A DNA stretch of 64,000 nt from Acidobacteriota bacterium (lineage in GTDB: Bacteria > Acidobacteriota > Terriglobia > Acidiferrales > UBA7541), in assembly GCA_021324935.1 (NCBI GenBank), contig JAJPIE010000075.1, forward strand, positions 62,001-126,000. Reading direction: 5' to 3'. Under the pieces are notes generated by a model, which was not told the origin of the DNA, made no database searches, and was given only the letters and a program-made list of their open reading frames with translations. Positions 1 through 9,111 of this stretch are shown piece after piece. Position numbers and translations under genes: made by a program. Numbering within the stretch: the stretch's first letter is position 1; each line of letters starts with the position of its first letter.

Positions 1-54
1 CTTGCATTACGATGACCATGAGATTCCTCGTTTCCGTCCATTCCGATCTTTTGC

Positions 55-84
55 GTGGCCGATCTGAAGTTCGGCCACTACACA
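55..84. repeat. 30-bp interspersed hairpin repeat, copy 1
   Basis: This 30-bp sequence contains a perfect 8-bp inverted repeat, GTGGCCGA / TCGGCCAC, around an 8-base loop TCTGAAGT, followed by TACACA. An identical 30-bp copy lies at 3724-3753. Both copies flank the trp gene block. This copy lies 42 bp beyond the stop of the chorismate mutase gene. It resembles a REP-type intergenic palindrome; no adjacent T-run makes it an obvious terminator. Confidence 0.75.
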
Positions 85-126
85 CTCCTGCAAAAGCGCC
101 CGCTTCCGAAAGCGGCCGCTACAAAA

Positions 127-423
127 TCATTTGTCTTTTTCCTCGCCGGACGGGTCGCCGTGCATGGCGATGCGTTCGGCGGAGCGCGCCTCGTCGATAA
201 TGCGTTCGAAGAGACGCCGGATCGCGGCGTCACTCAAAGGGCCCTTGTTGTTGCGGGCGGCGTTGGCCAGCACCTCGTTTTCGCGCGAAGGCTGATAGAT
301 GGGCATCCCGGCGGCCTGCTTGAGCTTGCCGACTTCGAGGGCGCATTGCGAGCGCTCGTTGAGTAATTCGACGAGTTTCTTGTCGATTTCGTCCATGCGG
401 CGCCGCCAATCGCTGATGTTCAT
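127..423 (-). CDS. Chorismate mutase, AroQ class
   Basis: Predicted chorismate mutase of 98 residues, converting chorismate to prephenate, the first step toward phenylalanine and tyrosine. The start (MNISDWRRRMDEIDKKLVEL) and the helical pattern with LLNERSQCALEVGKLK followed by PSREN match the AroQ all-alpha fold. The length of about 90-100 residues is typical of a monofunctional enzyme. No prephenate dehydratase or dehydrogenase domain is attached. It is the last gene of the minus-strand trp block, 223 bp after trpA, so it competes at the chorismate branch point with the pathway encoded upstream. The spacer before it is long, so it may have its own promoter. The start is the ATG that gives the normal family N-terminus; a longer frame upstream is not supported. 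Confidence 0.85.
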   Translation of the reverse strand: MNISDWRRRMDEIDKKLVELLNERSQCALEVGKLKQAAGMPIYQPSRENEVLANAARNNKGPLSDAAIRRLFERIIDEARSAERIAMHGDPSGEEKDK

Positions 424-483
424 GCGGCACCCCGTGATGTACAAAAAGTAAAGGGGCGCTGCGGCAGCGATGCGCCGGATCGA

Positions 484-513
484 AGTGGCGAGTGGCGAGT
501 TGCGAGTGGCGAG
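484..513 (+). repeat. Tandem GTGGCGAGT-type repeat in trpA / chorismate mutase spacer
   Basis: Three imperfect tandem units of about 9-12 bp built on AGTGGCGAG lie in the 223-bp spacer. The complementary string CCACTCGCCACTCGC lies at 622-636, next to the trpA stop, so the two could pair across about 108 bases in the transcript. Function unknown. Confidence 0.5.
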
Positions 514-646
514 AAAAGAATTATAGCGTGGCCTCGCGGGGGATTGCCGGAAGGAAAAAAGGCCAAGGGAGTAAAGGAAGTTAGGCAAACGAGACGAGCC
601 TTGGTCCTTGCTCCCCAGCAGCCACTCGCCACTCGCGGCTTTTCCC

Positions 647-1486
647 TCATGGAGCGACCTCGCGGCGCGAGAGGCCCCTGCGCCCAGCTTGCTTGAAGGA
701 GCGGACGCGGTCGGCAAGCACCGTGGCAGCGGCCTCAAGGCTGGGGGCTTTTTCGATTTCGGAGACGAGCGCTGAGCCGACAACAGCAGCATCCGCAAGG
801 CCGCCAAGAACGGAGACATGTCCGGGGAGCGAAATACCGAAGCCAACAGCGACGGGAAGTTGCGTGAAATTGCGGACGCGGCGAAGCAGACCGGGGAGAT
901 CCTCGGGGAGAGCGTCTTTGACCCCGGTGACGCCGGTGCGCGAAATGAGGTAGAGGAAGCCGGAAGACGCTGCAGAAATTTTCTGGAGGCGCGCGTCATC
1001 GGAAGTTGGTGCGGCGAGAAAAATGGTGTCGAGATTGTGGGTGTGGAAGATGCCGTGGTAATCGCCGGATTCTTCCGGGGTGAGATCGGTGACGAGCACG
1101 CCGTCGGCTCCCACTTGTTCGGCTGCTTTGGCGAAATTTTCCAGACCCATTTGGAGAATAGGGTTGAAGTAGCTGAACAGTACAAGCGGAACCTGGGATG
1201 TTTGGCGGATGCGGCGGACAAGTTCGATCACCCCGCGTAGATTTGTGCCGGATTTCAGGGCGCGTTCGGAGGCGCGCTGGATCGTGGGGCCGTCGGCGAC
1301 GGGATCGCTGAAGGGGACGCCGAGTTCGATGACGTCGGCACCGGCATCGGCAAGCGCGAGGACGAATTTGTGCGTAGCATCGAGCGACGGATCGCCGGCG
1401 GTGATGTAGGCGACGATGCCGAGTTCGCCCGCGGCGCGGAGTTCGGAGAAACGTCGAGTGATTCGCGTTGTGGCGTCCGTGATCAT
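647..1486 (-). CDS. trpA: Tryptophan synthase alpha subunit
   Basis: TrpA (279 residues) cleaves indole-3-glycerol phosphate to indole and glyceraldehyde 3-phosphate and channels indole to TrpB. It is a TIM barrel. The catalytic glutamate and aspartate are visible as E54 in VIELGVPFSDP and D65 in VADGPT, and the phosphate-binding segment GFGIS lies near the C-terminus. The length matches the family (about 265-280). It lies 109 bp downstream of trpB in the same direction, the classical trpBA order. The reading frame is intact. Confidence 0.97.
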   Translation of the reverse strand: MITDATTRITRRFSELRAAGELGIVAYITAGDPSLDATHKFVLALADAGADVIELGVPFSDPVADGPTIQRASERALKSGTNLRGVIELVRRIRQTSQVPLVLFSYFNPILQMGLENFAKAAEQVGADGVLVTDLTPEESGDYHGIFHTHNLDTIFLAAPTSDDARLQKISAASSGFLYLISRTGVTGVKDALPEDLPGLLRRVRNFTQLPVAVGFGISLPGHVSVLGGLADAAVVGSALVSEIEKAPSLEAAATVLADRVRSFKQAGRRGLSRREVAP

Positions 1487-1595
1487 CTAAACCCGTTCCA
1501 TCTTGCCTTGATCTCTCGACTCCGAACCGGAAACGCACCGGTTCTTCCCCCGAGATGCCAGAAAGGCCGTATTCTCGTCAACCAGGAAAAGCATT

Positions 1596-2819
1596 TCACA
1601 CTTTTTCATCGAGCAGGCGCCTATACGTGTCCATGTCCTTATCGCCGCGGCCAGAGAGATTCACGATGACGAGGTCGCTCGGCTTGAACTGCGGCAGGCG
1701 TTCGATGAGGCCTGCGAGGGCGTGCGCGGATTCGAGCGCAGGGATGATCCCTTCGGTGCGCGAAAGGAGTTTGGCGGCTTCGAGCGCGGCCAGATCGGAG
1801 ACGGCGGCGTATTCGGCGCGATGCTGATCGGCGAGCCAGGCGTGCTCGGGGCCGATGGCGGGATAGTCGAGGCCGGCGGAAATGGAATGCGTGGCGGCGA
1901 TCTGGCCGTCTTCGTTTTGCAGGACGTAGGTGTAAGTGCCCTGGAGGACACCGGGGCGCGCCCCGGTGAAGCCTTGATGCGCGGCGAGGCGCGCGGCGTG
2001 TTCACCAAGACCGTTGCCGCGGCCGCCGGCTTCGATGCCAACCATCTTCACGCCATCGTCTTTCAGAAATTCGTGGAACAAACCGATGGAGTTGGACCCG
2101 CCGCCAACGCAGGCGTAGAGATGCGTAGGGAGGCGCTTTTCCGCGGCGAGGATTTGCTGGCGGGCTTCGCGGCCGATAACGGACTGGAAATCGCGGACCA
2201 TCGTGGGATAAGGATGCGCGCCGAGGACGGAGCCGAGGAGATAGTGGGAGGTGCGCACGTTGGTGACCCAGTCGCGCATGGCTTCGTTAATGGCGTCTTT
2301 CAGCGTTTTGCTGCCGGATTCGACGCCGACGACCTCCGCACCGAGCATTCGCATGCGGGCCACGTTGAGCGCCTGGCGAGCCATGTCTTCCGTGCCCATA
2401 TAGACCGTACATTGCAAACCGAGGTGCGCCGCAACAGTAGCGGACGCGACGCCGTGCTGGCCGGCGCCGGTTTCGGCGATAACGCGGGGCTTGCCCATGC
2501 GCACGGCGAGAAGGCCCTGGCCGATAGCGTTGTTAATCTTGTGGGCGCCGGTGTGGAGAAGATCCTCGCGCTTGAGGTAGACGCGCGGGCCGCCGAATTT
2601 CGCGGTGAGTCGCGCGGCGAATTGCAGCGGTGTGGGGCGACCTGCGAAATTTTTCAACAGGGATGCAAATTCCGCCTGGAACACGGCATCGGATTTGGCT
2701 TGTTCGTAGACGCGCTCAAGTTCGAAGAGCGGCACCATCAGCGTTTCGGGGACGTAGCGGCCGCCGTAGGGGCCGAAGCGCCCGGGGACCGCGGCAGGTA
2801 TGGTGAGTTGGGTGGACAT
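1596..2819 (-). CDS. trpB: Tryptophan synthase beta subunit
   Basis: TrpB (407 residues) is the PLP enzyme condensing indole with serine to give tryptophan. The PLP lysine is K94 in [11 protein letters not shown], and the phosphate-binding loop GGGSNSIG is present. The sequence starts [16 protein letters not shown], as in the TrpB1 type that pairs with TrpA. The ATG at 2819 was chosen because family homology begins directly after it; the in-frame extension upstream reads through non-conserved spacer. It lies between trpF and trpA in a single transcriptional direction. Confidence 0.97.
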   Translation of the reverse strand: MSTQLTIPAAVPGRFGPYGGRYVPETLMVPLFELERVYEQAKSDAVFQAEFASLLKNFAGRPTPLQFAARLTAKFGGPRVYLKREDLLHTGAHKINNAIGQGLLAVRMGKPRVIAETGAGQHGVASATVAAHLGLQCTVYMGTEDMARQALNVARMRMLGAEVVGVESGSKTLKDAINEAMRDWVTNVRTSHYLLGSVLGAHPYPTMVRDFQSVIGREARQQILAAEKRLPTHLYACVGGGSNSIGLFHEFLKDDGVKMVGIEAGGRGNGLGEHAARLAAHQGFTGARPGVLQGTYTYVLQNEDGQIAATHSISAGLDYPAIGPEHAWLADQHRAEYAAVSDLAALEAAKLLSRTEGIIPALESAHALAGLIERLPQFKPSDLVIVNLSGRGDKDMDTYRRLLDEKV

Positions 2820-2978
2820 GGTTGAGCCTTTTATTGTACTTCGAATGCCGCAGTTTTCGCTTGCGGTGAAAAGTAGCACAGGCTCTGGTCTGTGTTTGTT
2901 TTGTGCCGATCCAATTCTTGGCCGGGGGCCATGCTCTTTTGGGTAGCCCACAGGCTGAAGCCTATGCTGCTGGATGGC

Positions 2979-3617
2979 TCAAGAGAAGAGGTCGCGGTTG
3001 GCGCGAGCGACTTCGTCGAAGAAGGCACGGAGTTTGGCCGGATCCTTGCGGCCGGGGCGTGCCTCGACGCCGCTGGCGACATCGACAGCGTACGGGCGTA
3101 CGATGCGAATCGCTTCGGCGACATTTTCGGGCGTGAGGCCGCCGGCAAGGATGACCCGGTGGGTTTGCGCGACGAGACGGGCGAGGTGCCAGTTCGCAAG
3201 AGTGCCAGTGCCGCCAAACTGCCCGGGCTGCGCGGCGTCGATGAGCAAGCCCGCAGCGGAACGGTATTGCGCGTAAGTAGACGAGGGGGTTCCCTGCCCG
3301 ACGCGCAGCGCCTTCAAAACCTGGATGTGTTCGGCGACCTCGTCAACAGTTTTCGGAGATTCGTCGCCATGAAGCTGCGCGGCGTGGAGATGCAGGGCGC
3401 GGCAAAGCGCGACAACGGGAGCCGCTTCCCAGTTGACGAAGACTCCAACAATGGACACGAACGGCGACACGCGATCGCCAATGTCGGCGGCAGCGGCTGG
3501 AGTGATCGAGCGCGGGCTTTGCTCGTAGAAGTTGAGGCCGATGGCGTGGGCGCCGAGTTCGACGGAGAGTCTGGCATCTTCGAGCTTGGTGATTCCACAG
3601 ATTTTGACGCGGACCAT
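2979..3617 (-). CDS. trpF: Phosphoribosylanthranilate isomerase
   Basis: TrpF (212 residues) performs the Amadori rearrangement of N-(5-phosphoribosyl)anthranilate to CdRP. It is a TIM barrel. The catalytic pair is visible: C7 in VKICGIT as general base and D127 in LLIDAA as general acid. The phosphate-binding segments LAGGLTPENV and VDVASGVE are present. It lies 129 bp after trpC and 159 bp before trpB. These gaps are long for an operon and hold palindromes. Confidence 0.95.
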   Translation of the reverse strand: MVRVKICGITKLEDARLSVELGAHAIGLNFYEQSPRSITPAAAADIGDRVSPFVSIVGVFVNWEAAPVVALCRALHLHAAQLHGDESPKTVDEVAEHIQVLKALRVGQGTPSSTYAQYRSAAGLLIDAAQPGQFGGTGTLANWHLARLVAQTHRVILAGGLTPENVAEAIRIVRPYAVDVASGVEARPGRKDPAKLRAFFDEVARANRDLFS

Positions 3618-3693
3618 AAACAGTAGTTTAACGGAAGGGATGGCTTGGCGGCACGGGGCGCTTCTGGCGTGTTGGGCGTGTGCTGGCCGATCG

Positions 3694-3719
3694 GCTGCAC
3701 AGGTTGCGGCATGTGCAGC
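3694..3719. repeat. Inverted repeat in the trpC-trpF spacer
   Basis: A perfect 8-bp inverted repeat, GCTGCACA / TGTGCAGC, with a 10-base loop sits in the spacer between trpC and trpF. It is 4 bp from the 30-bp hairpin repeat, so two strong hairpins can form in tandem. There is no following T-run on the transcribed strand. It could slow transcription, stabilise mRNA ends, or simply be an interspersed repeat. The string GATCGGCTGCACAGG overlapping it recurs at 61344-61358. Confidence 0.6.
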
Positions 3720-3723
3720 TTTG

Positions 3724-3753
3724 GTGGCCGATCTGAAGTTCGGCCACTACACA
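3724..3753. repeat. 30-bp interspersed hairpin repeat, copy 2 (overlaps the trpC stop)
   Basis: Identical in all 30 bases to the copy at 55-84. The hairpin arms are 3724-3731 and 3740-3747. The trpC stop codon (complement of 3747-3749) lies at the edge of the right arm, so the last trpC codons are encoded by the tail of the repeat. This suggests that insertion of the element reset the C-terminus of TrpC. Confidence 0.75.
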
Positions 3754-4547
3754 GGGCGCAGGAGGTGCAGGAGGGCGGCGCCTGGATCCGGGGAGAGCAT
3801 GAGATGTTCGCCGATGAGGAAGGCGTCGAAGCCGGCGCAGCGGAGATTTTTCAAATCGTCTTGGGTGCTTAGGCCGGATTCGGCAACGGCGAGGCAATCG
3901 GCGGGGATTTCTTCAATCAGCTCATAAGAAGTTTCGACGTGAATGTTGAGCGTTTTCAGGTCACGGTTATTCACGCCGACGATGCGGGCCCCGGCGGCAA
4001 GGGCGCGGTCGAGTTCCTGGCGCGTGTGGACCTCGACGAGGGGCTCCATTTTCAACTCGCGTCCGAGGGTAATGAGATCGGCAAGGCGCGCATCGGAAAG
4101 CGCGGCGACGATCAGCAGAAACGAATCGGCGTCGTTGGCACGCGATTCCCAAACTTGCCAGGGATCGAGGATGAAATCCTTGCGAAGGGCGGGGATGGCG
4201 GTTTGCGTGCGCGCGTCACGCATGTTTTTGAGCGAGCCGCCAAAGAATTCGCCTTCGGTCAGAACGGAAAGCGCGGCGGCCCCGGAAGATTCGAGAGACT
4301 TTGCCAGGCCGGGAGCATCAAATGGATCGCGGATGATGCCGCGCGAGGGCGAAGCGGGTTTGAGTTCGGCGATGACGTTGATGGCATCGCGCGAGAGAGC
4401 GGCGGCGAAATCGCGAACCGGCGAAGCGGCGGCGACGCCATATTTCAGCGCGGTTTCGGGCAGGACGCTCTTGCGGCGCTCGACTTCGGCACGGCGGGCT
4501 TCGAGGATGCGGTCAAGAACAGTGCCGGCGTTGGCGTGGGCGTTCAT
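3747..4547 (-). CDS. trpC: Indole-3-glycerol phosphate synthase
   Basis: TrpC (266 residues) closes the indole ring, converting CdRP to indole-3-glycerol phosphate. Family motifs: E61 and K63 in ELKPASPSRG, K123 in ALRKDFI, GVNNRDLKT, and AESGLS. It is the first gene of the visible trp block. The anthranilate synthase and phosphoribosyltransferase genes are not in this window, and the next gene upstream is divergent, so a promoter should lie in 4548-4631. Its final codons fall in a copy of the 30-bp hairpin repeat. Confidence 0.96.
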   Translation of the reverse strand: MNAHANAGTVLDRILEARRAEVERRKSVLPETALKYGVAAASPVRDFAAALSRDAINVIAELKPASPSRGIIRDPFDAPGLAKSLESSGAAALSVLTEGEFFGGSLKNMRDARTQTAIPALRKDFILDPWQVWESRANDADSFLLIVAALSDARLADLITLGRELKMEPLVEVHTRQELDRALAAGARIVGVNNRDLKTLNIHVETSYELIEEIPADCLAVAESGLSTQDDLKNLRCAGFDAFLIGEHLMLSPDPGAALLHLLRPV

Positions 4548-4631
4548 GGAGGCGAACTTGTATGCTAGGGAGTGCAGCGCGTGGTGTCAAATGGGGCCGC
4601 TGGCACGAAGACTTACCCAGACGGGAGTGGA

Positions 4632-5420
4632 ATGAGCCACAAGGCCAAGTATGGATGGTTGCTGGAGGCCATTGCGAATGAGGCTGATGCGATGGCGATG
4701 CGCTATTTTCGCGGTGGGGCGCTGGGCGCAGAGCGGAAGCCCGACGGAAGCGTGGTGACGCTGGCGGACAAAGGCATCGAACAGATGGCCATCGCGCGCG
4801 TGAAAGAGAGCGGGATGCCGATTGATCTGGTCGGAGAAGAAACCAGCGGCGAAATTCCCAAGGACCCGGCGACAAACGGCCGCGCGCGCCTGATCCTCGA
4901 TCCGATTGACGGGACGGAAGAGTTCTCGCGGGGGATTCCGACGTTCGGGACGCTCATCGGCATCGAGGAAAACGGAGAGATTGTGGCCGGGATGGCAAGC
5001 GCGCCGGCGCTCGCGCAAGGCACGCGTTGGTGGGCATATCGCGGGGAAGGCGCATGGCGGGGCGAAGCGCGATTGCGCGTTTCGCGGATTTCACGATTGG
5101 CCGAGTCTATGGTGTTCACAACCGGCACGGGGCCAAGCAAGGACCTGGATGCGCGCGAGCGGATGCGCAAGCTGGTGGACGGAGCGCGGCATGGACGCTC
5201 GATCGGCGGATTCTGGCAGCACATGCTGGTGGCAGAGGGCGCGATTGAATGCGCCGTCGATTGGGCATCGAAGCCGTGGGACCTGGCGCCGCTGGGAATT
5301 ATCGTGGAAGAAGCCGGAGGGATTTCGACGACCGTGGATGGAGAGCGGACGATCTACAAGGGGCGATTTGTGAGCACGAACGGGCTGGTGCATGAAGAGG
5401 TTCTGAAATTATTGCGGTGA
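4632..5420 (+). CDS. Inositol monophosphatase family phosphatase
   Basis: A 262-residue Mg-dependent sugar or polyol phosphate phosphatase. The metal-site motifs are clear: GEE at 68-70, the signature DPIDGTEEF at 90-98, and the C-terminal [16 protein letters not shown]. Members act on inositol 1-phosphate, histidinol phosphate (HisN) or PAP, and the substrate cannot be read from sequence. It is divergent from trpC, so a histidinol-phosphatase role would fit an amino-acid setting, but this is inference. The ATG at 4632 has GGGAG upstream. The stop codon overlaps the GTG at 5417 in front of the next gene, suggesting translational coupling. Confidence 0.88.
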   Translation: MSHKAKYGWLLEAIANEADAMAMRYFRGGALGAERKPDGSVVTLADKGIEQMAIARVKESGMPIDLVGEETSGEIPKDPATNGRARLILDPIDGTEEFSRGIPTFGTLIGIEENGEIVAGMASAPALAQGTRWWAYRGEGAWRGEARLRVSRISRLAESMVFTTGTGPSKDLDARERMRKLVDGARHGRSIGGFWQHMLVAEGAIECAVDWASKPWDLAPLGIIVEEAGGISTTVDGERTIYKGRFVSTNGLVHEEVLKLLR

Positions 5421-5428
5421 GGCGAGCG

Positions 5429-5779
5429 ATGATCCGGACAAAACGCGTATACGAAAAACCCGCAAAAGACGATGGCTTTCGCGTGCTGGTGGACCGCCTG
5501 TGGCCACGAGGGCTGACGAAAGAGAAGGCAGCGGCCGATCTGTGGTTGAAAGAGATTGCGCCGAGCGATGCGCTGCGGAAAGAGTTTCACGCCGGGAAGG
5601 TGACCTGGCCGGAGTTTGAGAAGAAGTACCGTGCGGAGCTGGCGAAGAAAAAAGAGTTGCTGGACGAGATTCGCGGGCTGGAAAAACAACATGGAAAAGT
5701 GACGCTGGTTTTCGGACGAAACGATGAGAAGCAAAATCAGGCCGTGGTGATCGCGAATGAGTTGAAAGGAAAGCGGTGA
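5429..5779 (+). CDS. DUF488 (YeaO-like) protein
   Basis: A small protein of the DUF488/YeaO family (116 residues from the chosen ATG). The start [11 protein letters not shown] and the segment [16 protein letters not shown], followed by the [16 protein letters not shown] type stretch, are characteristic. Biochemical function is unknown. A GTG at 5417 overlapping the previous stop would add four residues; ATG 5429 matches the usual family N-terminus. Its stop overlaps the GTG start of the downstream glycosylase gene, so the three genes from 4632 to 6471 look like one coupled unit. Confidence 0.85.
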   Translation: MIRTKRVYEKPAKDDGFRVLVDRLWPRGLTKEKAAADLWLKEIAPSDALRKEFHAGKVTWPEFEKKYRAELAKKKELLDEIRGLEKQHGKVTLVFGRNDEKQNQAVVIANELKGKR

Positions 5780-6471
5780 GTGACACGCGGGCGCTGCGGG
5801 TGATTCAGCAAGAGGTGGAGGCGTGCCGGAGGTGTCCGCGGCTGGTGAAATACCGGGAAAAAGTGGCTCGAGAGAAGCGGCGGGCGTTTCGGGATTGGGA
5901 GTACTGGGGGCACGGCGTTCCGGGATTCGGCGACCCAAATGCGAAGCTATTCATCCTGGGGCTGGCTCCCGCGGCGCACGGCGGGAATCGGACAGGGAGG
6001 GTCTTTACGGGAGACCGCTCGGGAGACTTTCTGTTCGCGGCGTTATACAAGGCGGGATTCGCGAATCAGGCGACTTCGGTGCGGCGCGACGACGGATTGA
6101 ACTTGAACGGCGCTTACATTGCGGCGGCGGTGCGCTGCGCGCCTCCGGCGAACAAACCGTTGCGGAGCGAGATCTTGCATTGCCGGGGATATTTGGAACG
6201 CGAATTGGACATTTTGCGGCCGCGCGCCGTGCTCGCGCTCGGAAAAATTGCCTGGGATGCGTATCTGGAAATTCTGAAGCAGGAAGGGCGGATTGCATCC
6301 CGTGCGGGGATCCGTTTCGCACACGGAGCGGAATGCACGATTGCGGAGGAGTTGCCAAGGCTTTTTGGCGCGTACCATCCCAGCCAGCAGAACACGCAGA
6401 CGGGGCGGCTGACGGAGGCGATGTACGCCGGCGTCTTCCAGCGCATACGAAGATTTCTCTCTCAGGCTTGA
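5776..6471 (+). CDS. Uracil-DNA glycosylase, family 5 (UdgB-like)
   Basis: A 231-residue family 5 uracil-DNA glycosylase that removes uracil, and in this family often other deaminated purines, from DNA to start base excision repair. Motif A is [14 protein letters not shown] at 62-75 and motif B is [13 protein letters not shown] near the C-terminus. Four cysteines (C17, C20, C121, C136) are placed to bind the family [4Fe-4S] cluster. The GTG start at 5776 overlaps the stop of the upstream gene. The 3' end overlaps the convergent msrQ gene by 10 bp. Confidence 0.92.
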   Translation: MSDTRALRVIQQEVEACRRCPRLVKYREKVAREKRRAFRDWEYWGHGVPGFGDPNAKLFILGLAPAAHGGNRTGRVFTGDRSGDFLFAALYKAGFANQATSVRRDDGLNLNGAYIAAAVRCAPPANKPLRSEILHCRGYLERELDILRPRAVLALGKIAWDAYLEILKQEGRIASRAGIRFAHGAECTIAEELPRLFGAYHPSQQNTQTGRLTEAMYAGVFQRIRRFLSQA

Positions 6472-7109
6472 GCTTTTTGGGGTTGCGCTTCGCCGGCGGC
6501 TTTGGAGACGCCCCGAGAGTGAGGCCGGAGCTTATCCGCAACGCGCCAGAGCAGAAGTACGGCGACAACGGCGCCGTAGGTAAGCGGGCGGACGACCGCG
6601 GACTTGACCAGCCAGTAGTAGTGAATCACGCCGGCGATGGCGATGATATAAATCGCGCGGTGCAGCAACTGCCAGTTTTTCCCACCCAAACGGCGAATCC
6701 AACCCGCCGTAGATGTCAACGCCAAGGGGATCATCAATACAAATGCGGTGAAGCCTATGGTGATGAATGGCCGCTTGGCGACGTCTTTCCACATTTCGGC
6801 TAGATCGAAGAATTTATCGAGCCAGATATAGGTGGTGAAGTGCAGGCAACCGTAGAAAAAGGCGAACAAGCCGAGCATGCGGCGGAAACGAACGAGATCG
6901 GGCAGGCCAAGGAGTTTGCGCAACGGGGTGATGGCCAGGGTGATGACGATGAGGCGCAGCGTCCAGTCGCCGGTGGCGTGCGTGATGTACTCGATGGGAT
7001 TCGCCGTGAGCCCGTGATGCAGCGCGTCCCAGCCGAGAGACGCCAACGGCATCAGGCACAAGATAAACACCGCCGGTTTGGTGCAATTGCTTGTCAGGAG
7101 CTTCCGCAT
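6462..7109 (-). CDS. msrQ: Haem-binding membrane subunit MsrQ of the periplasmic methionine sulfoxide reductase
   Basis: A 215-residue inner-membrane b-type cytochrome of the ferric-reductase-like fold that passes quinol-derived electrons to MsrP. Several transmembrane helices are obvious, with histidines in FYGCLHFTTYIWLD and LLHRAIYIIAIAGVIHYYW as expected for haem ligands. It follows msrP by 14 bp, the usual msrPQ order. The C-terminal coding end overlaps the convergent glycosylase gene by 10 bp. Confidence 0.93.
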   Translation of the reverse strand: MRKLLTSNCTKPAVFILCLMPLASLGWDALHHGLTANPIEYITHATGDWTLRLIVITLAITPLRKLLGLPDLVRFRRMLGLFAFFYGCLHFTTYIWLDKFFDLAEMWKDVAKRPFITIGFTAFVLMIPLALTSTAGWIRRLGGKNWQLLHRAIYIIAIAGVIHYYWLVKSAVVRPLTYGAVVAVLLLWRVADKLRPHSRGVSKAAGEAQPQKAQA

Positions 7110-7123
7110 CGCAAGTGCGCGGG

Positions 7124-8095
7124 TCAGTAGTACTTCTTCAGGTCCATGCCAGTGTACAGGCTGGCGACCTGATCGGAATAGCCGTTGAACATCAGCGTGT
7201 CGCGCTTGAAAAATTCGCCGAGGCGGCGTTCGCGCGCCTGGCTCCAGCGGGGATGGTCCACGTGGGGATTCACGTTGGCATAGAAGCCGTATTCATTGGG
7301 AGCGAGGCGGTTCCAGGTGGTCGGCGGCTCGTCTTTGGTGAAGCGGATTTTGACGAGCGACTTCGCGCTCTTGAAGCCGTACTTCCACGGGATCACCATG
7401 CGCACCGGCGCGCCATCCTGATTGGGAAGCGTTTCGCCGTACATGCCGACGCAGAGCAGCGTGAGGGGATTCATGGCTTCGTCGAGGCGAAGGCCTTCCA
7501 CGTATGGGAAGTCGATACCCGCGTATTTTGCGAGCGGCATTTCCTCCGGGTCGTAAAAGGATTCGAAGGCGACGTATTTGGCCTTCGGGGTGGGCTGGAC
7601 GGCCTTGATGAGTTCGCTAAAGGAATAGCCGATCCAGGGCACCACGATGGACCAGGCTTCGACACAGCGATGGCGATAGATGCGTTCCTCCAGCGGGGCC
7701 AGCTTGAGGATTTCGTCGATAGAGATTTTGCGAGGCTTTTGGACTTCGCCTTCGACCGAAACGCTCCAGGGATAAATTTTCAGGCGGCCCGCGTTTTTGG
7801 CGGGCTCGGTTTTGTCGACGCCGAATTCGTAATAGTTGTTGTAGTGAGTGACGTCGTCGTAGGTGTTTTGTTTTTCGGTGGTGCTGAAGGGGCTTTTCAA
7901 GGCGGCGTTGAGCTTGGTGCCGGCATGGGCTCGCGCAGACGGTTCGGCGAGCTCCCACAGGCCTCCACCCGCGAACGCTGCGGCGCTTGCGAGGCTGGCA
8001 GCTTTCAAAAACTTGCGGCGATTGAGATAAACCGCCTTAGGCGTAACATCCTTAGACGTGAGTTCAGGTTCCTTCCTCAAATCCATTACCGGCAA
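7124..8095 (-). CDS. msrP: Protein-methionine-sulfoxide reductase catalytic subunit MsrP
   Basis: A 323-residue molybdopterin enzyme of the sulfite-oxidase fold that repairs oxidised methionines in periplasmic proteins. The twin-arginine signal LNRRKFLKAA at 25-33 is followed by a hydrophobic stretch ending near ARAHA, so it is exported folded by Tat. The Mo-ligating cysteine is C144 in YRHRCVEAWS. It is translated ahead of msrQ. Length and motifs are normal. Confidence 0.95.
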   Translation of the reverse strand: MPVMDLRKEPELTSKDVTPKAVYLNRRKFLKAASLASAAAFAGGGLWELAEPSARAHAGTKLNAALKSPFSTTEKQNTYDDVTHYNNYYEFGVDKTEPAKNAGRLKIYPWSVSVEGEVQKPRKISIDEILKLAPLEERIYRHRCVEAWSIVVPWIGYSFSELIKAVQPTPKAKYVAFESFYDPEEMPLAKYAGIDFPYVEGLRLDEAMNPLTLLCVGMYGETLPNQDGAPVRMVIPWKYGFKSAKSLVKIRFTKDEPPTTWNRLAPNEYGFYANVNPHVDHPRWSQARERRLGEFFKRDTLMFNGYSDQVASLYTGMDLKKYY

Positions 8096-8364
8096 TTCTC
8101 CTTGGCGCGGCCACTATAAGTATGAGTCTTGGCGCGGGCCGCGGTTACAGGAAATTCCGGAGCGCCCGCCCCGCCCTCGCCTCTTAAAGAGACTGCAAGG
8201 CGCGGCCGACATGTAGTAGTACGCGGATGGCAGAGCCTCCGGACGCATTGCCCCCATGCCCGCGATAACAGCATTATTTTCATAAATATACATGGTGACA
8301 AGCCAGCCGGGCTCTGGCGGCAGGCATGCTTCCTGCATTTTCCGGAGAAGTTTGGAGGTCGAGC

Positions 8365-9111
8365 ATGGAACTGCGTCTGAAATCAGCTTTTTTCGGAATT
8401 CTTTGTGCCCTCACTGCGGGAGCCTTTCTCGGCGCTCGGGCGTTTGCGCAGCAAGCTCCGGTTATCAGCCGGGACACCATCCCTCAAGCCGAGCAAGCGC
8501 CGCAGGGAGATGCGCATGCTGTGGATGGCAGCCGGCACGGGCTGCCGGAGGAGGCGTTTGCGGTGGTCCCCGGCACGCGATTTCTGGTGCGGCTGGAGAG
8601 TGTTCTGAATACTAAGGAGATTCGAAAGGACCAGGAGTTTCGCGTGCGCACGCTGGAGCCACTGGAAGCGGGCCAAGGCAACTACCTGCCGCCGGGCGCG
8701 TTGATTACCGGGCATGTGAGCCGCGTGGAGCCGGCGGGAACAACGGGACGAGCGAAAGTTTGGCTAACGTTTGACGAGATTCACACGAAATTCGGAAAGC
8801 TGCCCATCGTGGCGGATGTGACGGCGGTGCCGGGAGACCACAGCATCAAGGCCGGGCCGATTCAAGAAGGCGCAATCGAGGGGCGCAGCAGTACGCAGAA
8901 AGACGCGGCACAAGCCGCGGCGGCGGGCGCGGCGATGGGCGCGATTCAGGGAGTGAAGGACCGCAACAAAAAAGAGATCGCGGAAGGCGCGGCACTCGCG
9001 GCATTGGAGGCGTACCTGATGGAAGCAGGTCGCGGACAGGAGATTGAACTTGACCCCGGAACGAAGTTGGAGCTCGAATTGGAGCGGGCGCTGTATTTGC
9101 TGCGAGAGTAG
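8365..9111 (+). CDS. Secreted glycine/alanine-rich protein (paralogue of the product at 14557)
   Basis: A 248-residue exported protein of unknown function. The N-terminal signal peptide ends near ARAFAQQ. The middle has VVPGTRFLVRLESVLNT and PPGALITGHVSRV, a small beta-rich domain with an envelope flavour. Next comes an Ala/Gly-rich zipper-like stretch, AAQAAAAGAAMGAIQG. The tail is LELERALYLL. The same order of motifs and the same LERALYL tail occur in the product of the minus-strand gene at 14557-15342, so the two are probably paralogues. ATG 8365 has GGAGG 6 bp upstream. The 269-bp gap to msrP is divergent and should hold promoters for both. Confidence 0.75.
   Translation: MELRLKSAFFGILCALTAGAFLGARAFAQQAPVISRDTIPQAEQAPQGDAHAVDGSRHGLPEEAFAVVPGTRFLVRLESVLNTKEIRKDQEFRVRTLEPLEAGQGNYLPPGALITGHVSRVEPAGTTGRAKVWLTFDEIHTKFGKLPIVADVTAVPGDHSIKAGPIQEGAIEGRSSTQKDAAQAAAAGAAMGAIQGVKDRNKKEIAEGAALAALEAYLMEAGRGQEIELDPGTKLELELERALYLLRE

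Noticed and set aside
484..513. Tandem repeats as a CRISPR array
   Set aside because: Units are only 9-12 bp and contiguous, with no unique spacers and no cas genes nearby.
8314..8329. TGGC...ATGC sequence before the secreted-protein gene
   Set aside because: GG and GC spacing is right, but both boxes have too many mismatches to call a sigma-54 promoter.
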